A stretch of DNA of 64,000 bases, taken from positions 1 to 64,000 of the forward strand of contig CAKJZJ010000002.1 in assembly GCA_918292005.1 (NCBI GenBank). The letters are read 5' to 3'. The translations under genes and the position numbers were made by a program. The notes under the pieces were generated by a model, which searched no databases, was not told where the DNA came from, and worked only from the letters and a program-made list of their open reading frames with translations. This DNA is from Clostridiales bacterium (GTDB lineage: Bacteria; Bacillota; Clostridia; Christensenellales; UBA1242). Below, one piece after another: positions 29,755-37,783 of this stretch; the stretch's first letter is position 1, and every line of letters starts with the position of its first letter.

Positions 29755-29955
29755 TTAACAACCTAACATATTACCACAGCCACAGCTATTCAATATGATA
29801 AGTAATAATATGGTATTCCAACAACAATTATCTTCGCCAAATCCATTACAACCACATAGTAATAATAAAAGTAATAAGCAAGAGCAATTGTCATCTTTTC
29901 TACGACCGCCAATATTTGTGTTGCCACCATTACAACCGCCGCAATTTCCGAACAT
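29755..29955 (-). CDS. Small Cys/Gly/Leu-rich protein
   Basis: 66 residues with a perfect AGGAGG site before the ATG and a strong terminator after the stop, so it is very likely a real gene. About 12 residues are Cys. The N-terminus is Gly/Asn-rich (FGNCGGCNGGN), followed by two hydrophobic runs (NCSCLLLLLLLCGC and CCWNTILLLIILNSCGCG). It recalls small Cys-rich or YjcZ-type proteins seen in sporulating Firmicutes, but I cannot assign a family. It might be a spore-coat or envelope component. Confidence 0.7.
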   Translation of the reverse strand: MFGNCGGCNGGNTNIGGRRKDDNCSCLLLLLLLCGCNGFGEDNCCWNTILLLIILNSCGCGNMLGC

Positions 29956-30065
29956 ATAGTTTTCCTCCTAAATTAATTTAGAAAGCAGTATGTAAGTAAT
30001 TATTTTGCTTTCCTACTTCATACTACTCAAACAGAAAAAAAATTGTGCATAAAAGTGATTTTTTA

Positions 30066-30102
30066 TATAAAAAAATAAAAGCCACACTGTGTAGTGTGAC
30101 TG
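30066..30102 (-). terminator. Terminator of hflX
   Basis: A 9-bp stem (AGCCACACT with AGTGTGACT, one wobble) followed by T-rich sequence on the minus strand. Confidence 0.7.
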
Positions 30103-30108
30103 TTTATA

Positions 30109-31677
30109 TTATTTACTACTTAATAATTCGGCAATTTTATTTTTCAAAAGATCAATGCCGGTATTCTGCATGGCAGATATATAGATAGCATCTGGTATCT
30201 CGTCATAAGCATCCACCCTATCGCATTTATTGAATACCATTTGTACTGGTGCCGTACAACCCAATTTAGATAATACTTCATTGGTAACGATAATATGTTT
30301 GTTGTAATTAGGATTACTAATATCTACCACATGTAATATTAAATCTGCATATCTGGTCTCTTCTAGAGTACTCGCAAATGCTTCAATAAATTCGTGTGGT
30401 AAATTACTTATAAAACCAACAGTATCGGTGAATAACACCTCACCCATGTCACCCATCCAAACTCTACGTGTGGTTGTATCTAGTGTGGCAAATAATTCAT
30501 CTTTTACATAGACATCAGATTTGGCAAGTCGATTAATAAGTGTACTTTTGCCACTATTAGTATAACCTACTATAGCTACTACTGGTATAGAGTGAACGAC
30601 TCTATTCTGCCTATTTATATCTCTCTGTTGTTTTAGTTTTTTCAATTCGTCAGACTTACGCTGAATATTCTGTTCTACAATTCTACGATTTAATTCCAAT
30701 TTGGTTTCACCAGGGCCACGCATACCTACCCCTCCACCAAATCTGCCACTACTCTCTGCATAGGCATTCAGTCTAGGGAGCGAGTATTTGAGTTGCGCCA
30801 ATTCTACCTGCAATTTACCCTCATTGGTTCTAGCCCTACTAGCAAATATATCTAGTATCAGCATACTCCTATCAATGACTTTCACTCCCAAGGCATTACT
30901 AATAGCACTAACCTTGCTACCGGACAATTCGTTATCAAAAATAACCATATTGGCATCATTTAATTGTATCATATCCTTGATGGTATCTATCTTGCCCGAA
31001 CCAATAAAAAATCTACTATCTGGTTTCACCCTGAATTGTGACACTCTACCTACGACATCTATTCCTGCTGTTCTAGACAAACTCTCCAACTCATCTAGAT
31101 CTGTCTCAATATCACCTTTCTCTTTTAGTGCAACTTTGACAATAATAGCCCTATTATTATCCGTTTTTCGCAAGTTTGCGATATAGTCTCTATATAGCTT
31201 TTCATTCTCAAATATTTTCTCTATCAGTCCATATTTATTGAGATATTCAGCATTATGGCACTTTACCACAGCCACATCTGCACCGGCTAGATATCCCACC
31301 TGTGCATCATATGGTCTACCATCTTTTACCCCTATTGCACACATAGCATCTAATTGTTTATTTTTCAGAAAAGAGATATCCATATTACTAAGAGCACTAT
31401 TACCACTAGGATGGGTATGTATAGCACGATATCCAGAATATCTATCGCCACCACTTTCCACACTCAAGTCTGCAGAAGTTTTATCACCCACTGACACATC
31501 TACAATTTCACCTTTTCTAGACACCAAAAGTGCTACTTCATATCCCGTCCTACCTGTTACATCACATATCAATTTTAGAATAGCATCATCAAGAAAAAGA
31601 GACTTGTCGAATGTTACTCCAACAAGACTGGTTAGTTTCTCTCTAATATCTTTTTTTAGTTTTTCTGGTAAATTCAT
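30109..31677 (-). CDS. hflX: GTPase HflX with N-terminal JAB/RadC-like domain
   Basis: 522 residues. The C-terminal two thirds is HflX: a nucleotide-binding N-domain with RFGGGVGMRGPGETKLE, then a GTPase domain with GYTNSGKST near 370 and DTVGFISNLP. HflX splits stalled or heat-damaged 70S ribosomes. Residues of about 40-135 add a domain with AIHTHPSG and a following SNMDISF, the H-x-H-P-S-G ... D pattern of JAB/MPN metal-binding domains. The Glu of that motif may be in KGEIVDV. The gene overlaps the upstream membrane-protein gene by four bases and is probably co-transcribed with it. Confidence 0.9.
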   Translation of the reverse strand: MNLPEKLKKDIREKLTSLVGVTFDKSLFLDDAILKLICDVTGRTGYEVALLVSRKGEIVDVSVGDKTSADLSVESGGDRYSGYRAIHTHPSGNSALSNMDISFLKNKQLDAMCAIGVKDGRPYDAQVGYLAGADVAVVKCHNAEYLNKYGLIEKIFENEKLYRDYIANLRKTDNNRAIIVKVALKEKGDIETDLDELESLSRTAGIDVVGRVSQFRVKPDSRFFIGSGKIDTIKDMIQLNDANMVIFDNELSGSKVSAISNALGVKVIDRSMLILDIFASRARTNEGKLQVELAQLKYSLPRLNAYAESSGRFGGGVGMRGPGETKLELNRRIVEQNIQRKSDELKKLKQQRDINRQNRVVHSIPVVAIVGYTNSGKSTLINRLAKSDVYVKDELFATLDTTTRRVWMGDMGEVLFTDTVGFISNLPHEFIEAFASTLEETRYADLILHVVDISNPNYNKHIIVTNEVLSKLGCTAPVQMVFNKCDRVDAYDEIPDAIYISAMQNTGIDLLKNKIAELLSSK

Positions 31678-32483
31678 AATAATCCTTTAATCACATCATT
31701 GGCTGTCAACATTTTATCCTGATTGGCAGTGTAATTAGGATTGACAGTTTCAGATGCAGTATAGACATTATTAATGTCATTCCCGACCGACATTAGTCGA
31801 TAACTAATGGCTATAAGTTCGGCTTTTTCTACTTTGACTTCTGTATCTTTGTGTTCATTAAACTGGGAGTACAATCTATCAAAATAATCTTGTAAACAAT
31901 TAATAATGCTATCTGTATAGCCATCTGGAGTCTCATAAAAACCTGCAGTACTATTATTCACAAATATCCCCAATGAATAGTAGCCTGTATCACTAAAAGT
32001 ATAACTCTCATAATTGCTAAAATCGGATATCGCATAGCCAAATGCCCTTTCGGTCTCGCCTATACGTACTAGAGAATTTATGTATTTGTTTCTCAAATAA
32101 TTGCCTTCATTCAACATGGCACTCATCTCTAATACACCAATATTTAGTTGTCTATTCTTACTATCAATATTTGCTATAAAATCGGCACTATTTTCATCTG
32201 CCACAAATTTCTCATACGTTTTTACAATGCCATAATTGTCGTTTATTTTGATTTTCACACACAACGACTTATAACAATAGTACAAATCTCCAGATTTCTC
32301 ATACTCCCTGGCATAGAGTGAGCTAGCCAGTCTATCCATACCCAGCGAATAAACAAAGTCAGCAGAAACTCTCGTAAAGCCCAATAGCATTACCACAGAA
32401 AAAATAGCAAAAGCCACAACCATAATAACCAATGTTGCTAAAGCACTTTTTAGTATTGACTTTTTATAACTATTATCGTTCAT
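31674..32483 (-). CDS. Single-pass membrane protein of unknown function
   Basis: 269 residues: a cytosolic start, one transmembrane helix at about 14-38, and an extracytoplasmic helical region rich in Tyr and Asp with TPR-like spacing (YEKSGDLYYCYKSLCVKI). I do not recognise a family. AGGA precedes the ATG. The stop overlaps the hflX start by four bases, so translation is coupled. The link to hflX may be only operonic. Confidence 0.65.
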   Translation of the reverse strand: MNDNSYKKSILKSALATLVIMVVAFAIFSVVMLLGFTRVSADFVYSLGMDRLASSLYAREYEKSGDLYYCYKSLCVKIKINDNYGIVKTYEKFVADENSADFIANIDSKNRQLNIGVLEMSAMLNEGNYLRNKYINSLVRIGETERAFGYAISDFSNYESYTFSDTGYYSLGIFVNNSTAGFYETPDGYTDSIINCLQDYFDRLYSQFNEHKDTEVKVEKAELIAISYRLMSVGNDINNVYTASETVNPNYTANQDKMLTANDVIKGLL

Positions 32484-32572
32484 TCGCAGTATCCTAATTA
32501 CAAATCTATAGATATTTTAAAACAAAATACAACAAAAATCAATAAAATAGACTATACCACGGGCATTTTTGC

Positions 32573-32603
32573 AAAAAAAATAACAAGCCCTATCGCTTGT
32601 TAT
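32573..32603 (-). terminator. Terminator of the micropeptide gene
   Basis: A 9-bp perfect stem (32580-32588 with 32595-32603), followed on the minus strand by eight T. Confidence 0.85.
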
Positions 32604-32629
32604 ACCGAATATATAGACATAGGAATTGT

Positions 32630-32692
32630 TTACTTCAAACTCATAAGAACAGTTAACACAACGCCTAGTCCTGCAACTATTACAAATCCCAT
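32630..32692 (-). CDS. 20-residue hydrophobic micropeptide
   Basis: A 21-codon ORF, ATG at 32692 to TAA at 32630. The product begins MGFVIVAGLG, continues with VVLTVLM and ends in SLK: one membrane-spanning stretch with a single C-terminal Lys. It is supported by a perfect consensus promoter 28 bases upstream, a GGGGGGT ribosome-binding site nine bases before the ATG, and a strong terminator 27 bases after the stop. A 63-residue ORF in another frame across the same bases lacks these signals. Function unknown; candidates are a membrane-complex accessory peptide, a type I toxin-like peptide or a sporulation micropeptide. No similarity to SpoVM is obvious. Confidence 0.7.
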   Translation of the reverse strand: MGFVIVAGLGVVLTVLMSLK

Positions 32693-32719
32693 AATTATTA
32701 CCCCCCAAAATTCATAGAC

Positions 32720-32748
32720 ATTATAGCACTATATGGTACTTTTGTCAA
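32720..32748 (-). promoter_or_regulatory. Perfect consensus sigma-A promoter of the micropeptide
   Basis: TTGACA (32743-32748), a 17-base spacer and TATAAT (32720-32725): all twelve consensus bases and ideal spacing, the best promoter in the window. Confidence 0.9.
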
Positions 32749-32872
32749 TACCCTTTTTAAAAAAATTATGTAGTCAATAATTATAAATTTTTTATTGCAA
32801 AATATTTGAATATAAAGCCATAAAATCACAGATGCATAGTACTGTAATCTTCAATAAAAAAATTGGATAAAA

Positions 32873-33295
32873 TTAATTATCCAATTCATCTATTCTAGAC
32901 TGATATTTACCACCCAAAAACTCGGTATTTAGAAATGTATTTATTATTCTAATAGCACGCTTATAACATATGTAATCACATGGCAATATACATACATTTG
33001 CATCATTGTGTTTTCTAGACATCTCGGCGAAGATAGGCTCTATACACAATGCACCACGGACGCCTTTGCACCTATTACTAGCCATACTCATACCTATGCC
33101 CGACCTACAACCATATATGCCAATATTACCTTTTTTCACAAGTGCATTGGCACGCTTGGCCATAGTAGCGAAACTATCCGAAGGATCATACTTAGGACTA
33201 GCACACTCGGTATATTCTATTTTGTTTTTTTCCAAATACTTCTTTATTCTCTGAAACATATCATGTGCCCCATGATCATAAGCCAATACTATCAT
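32873..33295 (-). CDS. rpiB: Ribose-5-phosphate isomerase B family (RpiB/LacAB)
   Basis: 140 residues. YGCRSGIGMSMASNRCKGVRGALC is the family core, with the catalytic Cys usual at the GC position near residue 62, and AYDHGAHDM at the N-terminus is the phosphate-binding part. It should interconvert ribose 5-phosphate and ribulose 5-phosphate, although LacA/LacB-type galactose-6-phosphate activity cannot be excluded. AAGGAG precedes the ATG. Confidence 0.88.
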   Translation of the reverse strand: MIVLAYDHGAHDMFQRIKKYLEKNKIEYTECASPKYDPSDSFATMAKRANALVKKGNIGIYGCRSGIGMSMASNRCKGVRGALCIEPIFAEMSRKHNDANVCILPCDYICYKRAIRIINTFLNTEFLGGKYQSRIDELDN

Positions 33296-33371
33296 TATCT
33301 ATCTCCTTACATTTATATTACTACAAAACAAAATTAATAACAAATAAAAATTCTGCATTCCCCCACATGAA

Positions 33372-33410
33372 ACAAAAAAAGCACAACTAACGTTGTGCAT
33401 TTTTGGCTCC
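33372..33410. repeat. Distal copy of tRNA-Asn terminator plus 3' end
   Basis: 39 bases identical to 34172-34210. They comprise the terminator hairpin (7-bp GCACAAC stem, 33381-33398) and the bases matching the tRNA-Asn 3' CCA end. Beyond them similarity to the tRNA decays quickly. It marks the far edge of the segment inserted downstream of tRNA-Asn. Confidence 0.75.
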
Positions 33411-33498
33411 CCAAAGTATTTGAAATAAGAACAGAATTATTTTCAATAGCATTTAAAATATCTTCAGCAAAAAAAATTTATAAAATTTTAGTTTGATA

Positions 33499-33527
33499 TT
33501 GAAATCTATATTTTATTATGCTATAAT
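33499..33527 (+). promoter_or_regulatory. Promoter of the orphan ORF in the tRNA-Asn insertion
   Basis: TTGAAA (33499-33504), a 17-base spacer and TATAAT (33522-33527). Confidence 0.65.
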
Positions 33528-33560
33528 TGGATATGTAAAATGGTTGGGGGTATAAAAATT

Positions 33561-34010
33561 ATGAAATATTTAACAGATGAATTATTATTAGAATGTTTTA
33601 TGGGAACTAGATATGAAGAGAATGAAGATAAATTTTTAATTGGTCATCTAAATAATAGAAAGAATAAATTTAAAGATGTGGTAACAGGACAGATTATTGA
33701 AGGCAAATTTTTTTCTCCATTATCCGAATTAAAAAAATTTAATCATAATGGAAATGACATGGCTTTAGGATATATGACTGGTCTCCGTGCTAACAATGCT
33801 TCATTTTTACAACGCATTGAAGCTAGATACATTGACTCTATTTTAAATCATGACAAAATTGATTTAGAAGATATCAAGAAAATAAAGAAAATTATGAACC
33901 AAGAAATCATATCAGAACATAATAAAGCCGTTAAAATAATACATGCTTTAAACAAAAAGAACGAAAAATTAAAACAATACTCTATTTCAGAAGAAGAAAG
34001 AGATTTTTAA
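33561..34010 (+). CDS. Orphan 149-residue protein within the tRNA-Asn-associated segment
   Basis: A charged, mostly helical protein starting MKYLTDELLLECFMGTRYEENEDKF in pattern (first Met after a GGGGGT site; an earlier in-frame ATG at 33540 lies in the untranslated region). It has a Lys/Ile-rich coiled stretch near 110-140. No transmembrane segment, no recognisable catalytic motif, no similarity I can name. It has its own promoter, and a terminator directly follows the stop. It sits between two partial copies of the tRNA-Asn 3' end, so it is probably mobile-element cargo. Confidence 0.6.
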   Translation: MKYLTDELLLECFMGTRYEENEDKFLIGHLNNRKNKFKDVVTGQIIEGKFFSPLSELKKFNHNGNDMALGYMTGLRANNASFLQRIEARYIDSILNHDKIDLEDIKKIKKIMNQEIISEHNKAVKIIHALNKKNEKLKQYSISEEERDF

Positions 34011-34021
34011 TAAAACAAAAT

Positions 34022-34070
34022 TAGCACAACTTATGTTGTGCTAATTTTTGGCTCCTCATGTAGCGGCTCG
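34022..34070. repeat. Middle partial copy of tRNA-Asn 3' end and terminator
   Basis: A terminator hairpin with a 9-bp stem (34022-34030 with 34035-34043), then bases matching the tRNA-Asn 3' end and T-arm with only a few changes (34045-34070). The stem differs from the other two copies. It also terminates the orphan ORF on the plus strand. Confidence 0.7.
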
Positions 34071-34107
34071 TCTATATGAACGCAGTGAATATATCTCGTG
34101 AGTTCTA

Positions 34108-34171
34108 CGAACGAGTACCGTTCGAGCGTATGCATAGCATACGGGCAATTTATTGCCCACCTACTTGTAGG
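34108..34171. repeat. Contiguous array of four short perfect hairpins
   Basis: Perfect inverted repeats follow each other with almost no spacing: 34108-34124 (6-bp stem), 34127-34143 (7-bp), 34143-34158 (7-bp) and 34160-34171 (5-bp). The tRNA terminator hairpin starts at 34181. They lie between the tRNA-Asn gene and the middle copy of its 3' end. Two further imperfect inverted repeats precede them (about 34072-34107). Confidence 0.7.
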
Positions 34172-34175
34172 ACAA

Positions 34176-34203
34176 AAAAAGCACAACTAACGTTGTGCAT
34201 TTT
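34176..34203 (-). terminator. Terminator of tRNA-Asn
   Basis: A 7-bp stem 34181-34187 with 34192-34198, TAAC loop, with T-runs on both strands. Confidence 0.8.
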
Positions 34204-34278
34204 TGGCTCCTCAAGTAGGGCTCGAACCTACAACCTACCGGTTAACAGCCGGTTGCTCCGCCATTGAGCTATTGAGGA
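34204..34278 (-). tRNA. tRNA-Asn (GTT)
   Basis: A 75-base cloverleaf: acceptor TCCTCAA/TTGAGGA, D-stem GCTC/GAGC, anticodon stem ACCGG/CCGGT with loop CTGTTAA (anticodon GTT), T-stem GTAGG/CCTAC with loop TTCGAGC, discriminator G and an encoded CCA. Confidence 0.97.
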
Positions 34279-34441
34279 ATAACACGACTATTATATGTGA
34301 AAGCCTACATTTTGTCAACTAGTTTTTTGTAAAAATTGGTAAAATTTTAAAATCTCATTGTTACCTAATAATATAAATTTCCTTGTGTTTTTCTGGCATA
34401 TCAAATATACTAATAAAAAACAACAAAAATAAGGATATAAA

Positions 34442-35179
34442 ATGGATAATAAAGTAGTATTAATCACTGGTGGTAGCCGTGGCATCGGTAGAGCAACGGC
34501 AATAAAATTTGCCCAACGGGGTGGGTACTGCGTCGTAATAAATTACAAAAGTAATGAAAACGAAGCACAAAAAGTCATTAGTGAAATAAAAAAGTATAAA
34601 TGCCCCACACTCGCCATAAAAGCAGATATATCTAAAGAATCTGAAATAGATAGACTGGTATCTACCTGTATAGATAAATTCGGTAGAATAGATGTACTAA
34701 TCAATAATGCCGGCATTGTGTATGACAGAGAATTCGAAGATATAAAATATGAAGAAAGTCTAGAGATAGTAAAAACTAATATGCTTGCCCCACTATTTCT
34801 CAGCCAAAAGATTGCACCATATATGATTAAACAAGGCTCTGGTTGTATAATAAATATTAGCTCCACTAGTGGAATGTATGATTTCAACCCAGGTACTGCA
34901 GACTATGCTATGACCAAACTGGCACTACAATCGCTAACTAAAGACCTATCTATGAAATATGCTCCAACCATACGAGTAAATGCTGTAGCACCTGGCTGGG
35001 TAAATACCGATATGAATGCAGACCTACCAATAGACTTTGTAAAAAGCGAAACACAGAAATATCATATGGGTAGATGGGCAGAACCAGAAGAAATAGCCGA
35101 TGCAATAATATATCTAGCTAGCGATAATGCAACATATATGACTGGTCATGTACTCGTACTAGATGGTGGACACTGCTAA
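34442..35179 (+). CDS. fabG: Short-chain dehydrogenase, 3-oxoacyl-ACP reductase type
   Basis: A 245-residue SDR. NAD(P)-binding TGGSRGIGRA is at residues 8-17, NNAGIV near 88, the catalytic Ser in INISSTSG near 140, and the YxxxK motif as YAMTKLAL near 154. The C-terminal YMTGHVLVLDGG is typical of FabG. It would reduce 3-oxoacyl-ACP in fatty-acid synthesis, but no other fab genes are near, so another SDR substrate is possible. AAGGAT precedes the ATG. It is a monocistronic plus-strand gene. Confidence 0.85.
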   Translation: MDNKVVLITGGSRGIGRATAIKFAQRGGYCVVINYKSNENEAQKVISEIKKYKCPTLAIKADISKESEIDRLVSTCIDKFGRIDVLINNAGIVYDREFEDIKYEESLEIVKTNMLAPLFLSQKIAPYMIKQGSGCIINISSTSGMYDFNPGTADYAMTKLALQSLTKDLSMKYAPTIRVNAVAPGWVNTDMNADLPIDFVKSETQKYHMGRWAEPEEIADAIIYLASDNATYMTGHVLVLDGGHC

Positions 35180-35182
35180 AAT

Positions 35183-35212
35183 AAAAGACTTGCAAAATGC
35201 AAGCCTTTTTTT
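35183..35212. terminator. Bidirectional terminator, fabG / sigG
   Basis: A stem AAAAG + CTTGCA pairing with TGCAAG + CTTTT around one mismatch, flanked by A- and T-runs. It lies between two convergent genes. Confidence 0.8.
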
Positions 35213-35984
35213 AAAATGCTTTTTTGATTTCCTTTATGGCATTTTTCTCGAGTCTACTTACCTGAGCCTGAGATATGCCAATTTCTTCCGATACTTCCAT
35301 TTGGGTTTTACCTTCGAAATAACGAAGTTTCACAATCTCTTTTTCTCTATCATCTAGTTTGGATAGAGAGTCCTTGAGATTGAGTCTTTCCACCCACCTA
35401 TCTTCATTATCCATACTATCACTGACCTGGTCAATAAGATATATAGTATCGTCGCCATCATTATACACGGGGTCGCATAGACTCATAGGCTCACTGATTG
35501 CCTCCAATGCAATAGCCACTTCGGATACAGGTATAGAAAGATATTCTGCCACCATATCTACGCTAGGTTCTTCTGCATTATCTTTAATTAATTCTTCTCT
35601 GGCTTTCAATACTTTGTATGCAGTATCTCTGAGACTCCTGCTCACTCTGACACTACTATTGTCCCTAAGGAATCTCTTGATCTCACCAATAATCATAGGT
35701 ACAGCATAGGTTGAGAATTTTACATTCTGATTGATATCAAAATTGTCTATCGCTTTCATTAGTCCTACACAGCCTACTTGAAATATATCATCTGTGCAAT
35801 TATACCTACTACGAAATCTCTGTAGTACACTGAGCACCAGTCTCATATTGCATACAGCAAATTTTTCTCTAGCATCTTTGTCTCCAGCCTTTAGTTTTAT
35901 CATCAGTTCTGCCTGCTCCTTACCAGATAGTTTCGGCAAAGAATTGGTATCCACTCCGGTAATAACTACTTTATTGTTTCCCAT
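35211..35984 (-). CDS. sigG: Sporulation sigma factor sigma-G
   Basis: 257 residues, late forespore RNA polymerase sigma factor. The N-terminal NNKVVITGVDTNSLPKLS is the SigG-specific SpoIIAB-contact type start. Region 2 (DDIFQVGCVGLMKAIDNFD, KFSTYAVPMIIGEIKRFLRD) and region 4 (DREKEIVKLRYFEGKTQMEVSEEIGISQAQVSRLEK) are complete. GGGAG precedes the ATG at 35984; a Met five codons earlier has none. It lies 125 bases after sigE, so a separate forespore promoter is likely, as in other spore formers. Confidence 0.95.
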   Translation of the reverse strand: MGNNKVVITGVDTNSLPKLSGKEQAELMIKLKAGDKDAREKFAVCNMRLVLSVLQRFRSRYNCTDDIFQVGCVGLMKAIDNFDINQNVKFSTYAVPMIIGEIKRFLRDNSSVRVSRSLRDTAYKVLKAREELIKDNAEEPSVDMVAEYLSIPVSEVAIALEAISEPMSLCDPVYNDGDDTIYLIDQVSDSMDNEDRWVERLNLKDSLSKLDDREKEIVKLRYFEGKTQMEVSEEIGISQAQVSRLEKNAIKEIKKAF

Positions 35985-36109
35985 AATATACTCCCACAAA
36001 AAGTATTTGTAGGAATATTTTTTACAAGTTAAAATTATTTATTCATAAAAATAATTATTCGACAATTTATGACAATAATGTATAACTTTTTGTCATATGT
36101 ATATGTATA

Positions 36110-36820
36110 TTATGCCAATTTGCTTATTTCTTTTCGAATACGTACAACTATCTTTTTTTCAAGTCTACTGATATAACTTTGACTAATCCCCATACTGTCT
36201 GCTACTTCTTTTTGGGTAAGCTCGTCACCACCAGTGAGACCAAATCTCATTATCATTATTTCCTTTTCTCTCACGCCCAAACTATTGATTATATTCCACA
36301 GTACCTGTTTTTCGGTACTACGTTCCATATCTTCCTGTGGAGTATTATTTTCGTCAGGCAATAGATCATTGAGTACCAATTCATTACCATCACCATCTAC
36401 ATTCAATGGCTCGTCCAAAGATATTGTATTTTTCTGTTTACTTATTTTACGCAGATACATTAGTATTTCGTTTTCAATACATTTGCTAGCATAGGTGGCA
36501 ATTTTTATATTTTTATCTGACTTATACGAATTGACTGCTTTGATAAGTCCCAGACTCCCTATACTTATTAGATCTTCTACATCTATATCGGGACTAGCGA
36601 ATCGTTTTGCCACATATACTACAAGCCTCAGATTGTGTTCTATTAATTTTTGTTTGCAATAGTCATCGCCTTTTTCTAGACCTGCTATATACACCTTTTC
36701 GTCTTCTTCAGATAGTGTCTCTGGTAGGGCTTCACCAGAGCCCAAAAACATCAACATTTCATCATCAAAATTGCAGAATTCTCTTAATGCCATTTTAAAT
36801 AATTTTATTAGACTACTCAT
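36110..36820 (-). CDS. sigE: Sporulation sigma factor sigma-E (precursor)
   Basis: 236 residues, early mother-cell sigma factor. Residues 1-27 are the probable pro-sequence that SpoIIGA removes. The GSGEALPETLSEEDEK segment near 28-43 is diagnostic. Region 2 (DVEDLISIGSLGLIKAVNSY) and region 4 (KEIMIMRFGLTGGDELTQKEVADSMGISQSYISRLEKK) follow. GGGGG precedes the ATG. The start overlaps the spoIIGA stop, so the protease and its substrate are co-translated. Confidence 0.96.
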   Translation of the reverse strand: MSSLIKLFKMALREFCNFDDEMLMFLGSGEALPETLSEEDEKVYIAGLEKGDDYCKQKLIEHNLRLVVYVAKRFASPDIDVEDLISIGSLGLIKAVNSYKSDKNIKIATYASKCIENEILMYLRKISKQKNTISLDEPLNVDGDGNELVLNDLLPDENNTPQEDMERSTEKQVLWNIINSLGVREKEIMIMRFGLTGGDELTQKEVADSMGISQSYISRLEKKIVVRIRKEISKLA

Positions 36821-37656
36821 TTTATACCCCCTAAAATGTCTTTGTGTAATATTACATCAAAATTTCCAAAATCTTTGTACGTTATGGCCAGATATGGATT
36901 GTGTATAGTAATATCATTAATCCTAATAGCATCTATCATACAAGAAAGATATTTCTTGCTACCACCGATAGAATCGATACTAATATATTTCATGTTTTTT
37001 AGCATTATATTTTCTTTGCCACTTAATAAGTCTACAATACTAATATCGTTATGCAATTTTTGAAATAAATTAATGCTCACTATAGACACACCATTATTAC
37101 TATTTTCTACGCAATTACCACTATCATAGTAGCCTATCGCCTTTACTTTTTGACCATTATCAATGAGTTCTATATTATATAAATACTTTTGTTTTTTTAT
37201 GTTTTTATATATGTAGACAATACACATTTTTATGAGCCACATTACACCATACAATACCAGAATAACTATCGACATTGGTAATTCCGTATCAAATATAAAT
37301 AGCGCATTATTCTGCGTCTTTAATCCAAAACCAATGAGTATGCCATAGCACAAACCTGCAATCAAACTAGTGAATAAAATGCTTACAAATATATGTATTA
37401 TATATTCCCCTATACTCCTATATTTTTTTAATACCAAAGTCATTAATAAAAAGGCAAAAAGTTTGTACAGGATAAGTACGCTATTTGCATATAAGTACAC
37501 ATATGGGACAATGAGTGCAGATATGATGCTTATAGCAAAAAATGCTAGTCGCCTATACCTATTAGGTCTCAGGGACATAGTCCATCTCATCATAGACAAT
37601 ATATAAATATCTATCAAAACATTATCCAAAATTACATATTCTATATATAATTCCAT
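36817..37656 (-). CDS. spoIIGA: Sigma-E processing peptidase SpoIIGA
   Basis: 279 residues from the ATG at 37656, which follows GGTGGTG. Five hydrophobic segments in the first 150 residues lead to a cytosolic aspartic-protease-like domain with the catalytic motif YYDSGNC near residue 173. SpoIIGA cleaves pro-sigma-E when signalled from the forespore by SpoIIR. It directly precedes and overlaps sigE. Confidence 0.92.
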   Translation of the reverse strand: MELYIEYVILDNVLIDIYILSMMRWTMSLRPNRYRRLAFFAISIISALIVPYVYLYANSVLILYKLFAFLLMTLVLKKYRSIGEYIIHIFVSILFTSLIAGLCYGILIGFGLKTQNNALFIFDTELPMSIVILVLYGVMWLIKMCIVYIYKNIKKQKYLYNIELIDNGQKVKAIGYYDSGNCVENSNNGVSIVSINLFQKLHNDISIVDLLSGKENIMLKNMKYISIDSIGGSKKYLSCMIDAIRINDITIHNPYLAITYKDFGNFDVILHKDILGGIK

Positions 37657-37730
37657 ACACCACCACTTATACACTAGTAGCATAACATAATATATTCCCA
37701 AGCATAATTTATTAGCAGGTGGATATTGGG

Positions 37731-37768
37731 CAAAAAAAAGAGAATAAACACATAAAATGTTTATTCTC
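37731..37768 (-). terminator. Terminator of ftsZ
   Basis: A 10-bp perfect stem (37740-37749 with 37759-37768), followed by a T-run on the minus strand. Confidence 0.85.
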
Positions 37769-37783
37769 CAGTATTATTAATTA

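Noticed and set aside
32517..32708. 63-residue minus-strand ORF over the micropeptide unit
   Set aside because: It runs through the terminator hairpin and is in a different frame from the 20-residue ORF that follows the ribosome-binding site.
33372..34210. Direct repeats considered as a CRISPR array
   Set aside because: Only three copies with unequal, long intervals, one containing a gene. The repeat is a tRNA 3' end plus terminator. No cas genes.
36058..36064. TGTCGAA (0A box core) between sigE and sigG
   Set aside because: Only the 7-base core matches, which is expected several times by chance in the window. sigG is normally under forespore control.
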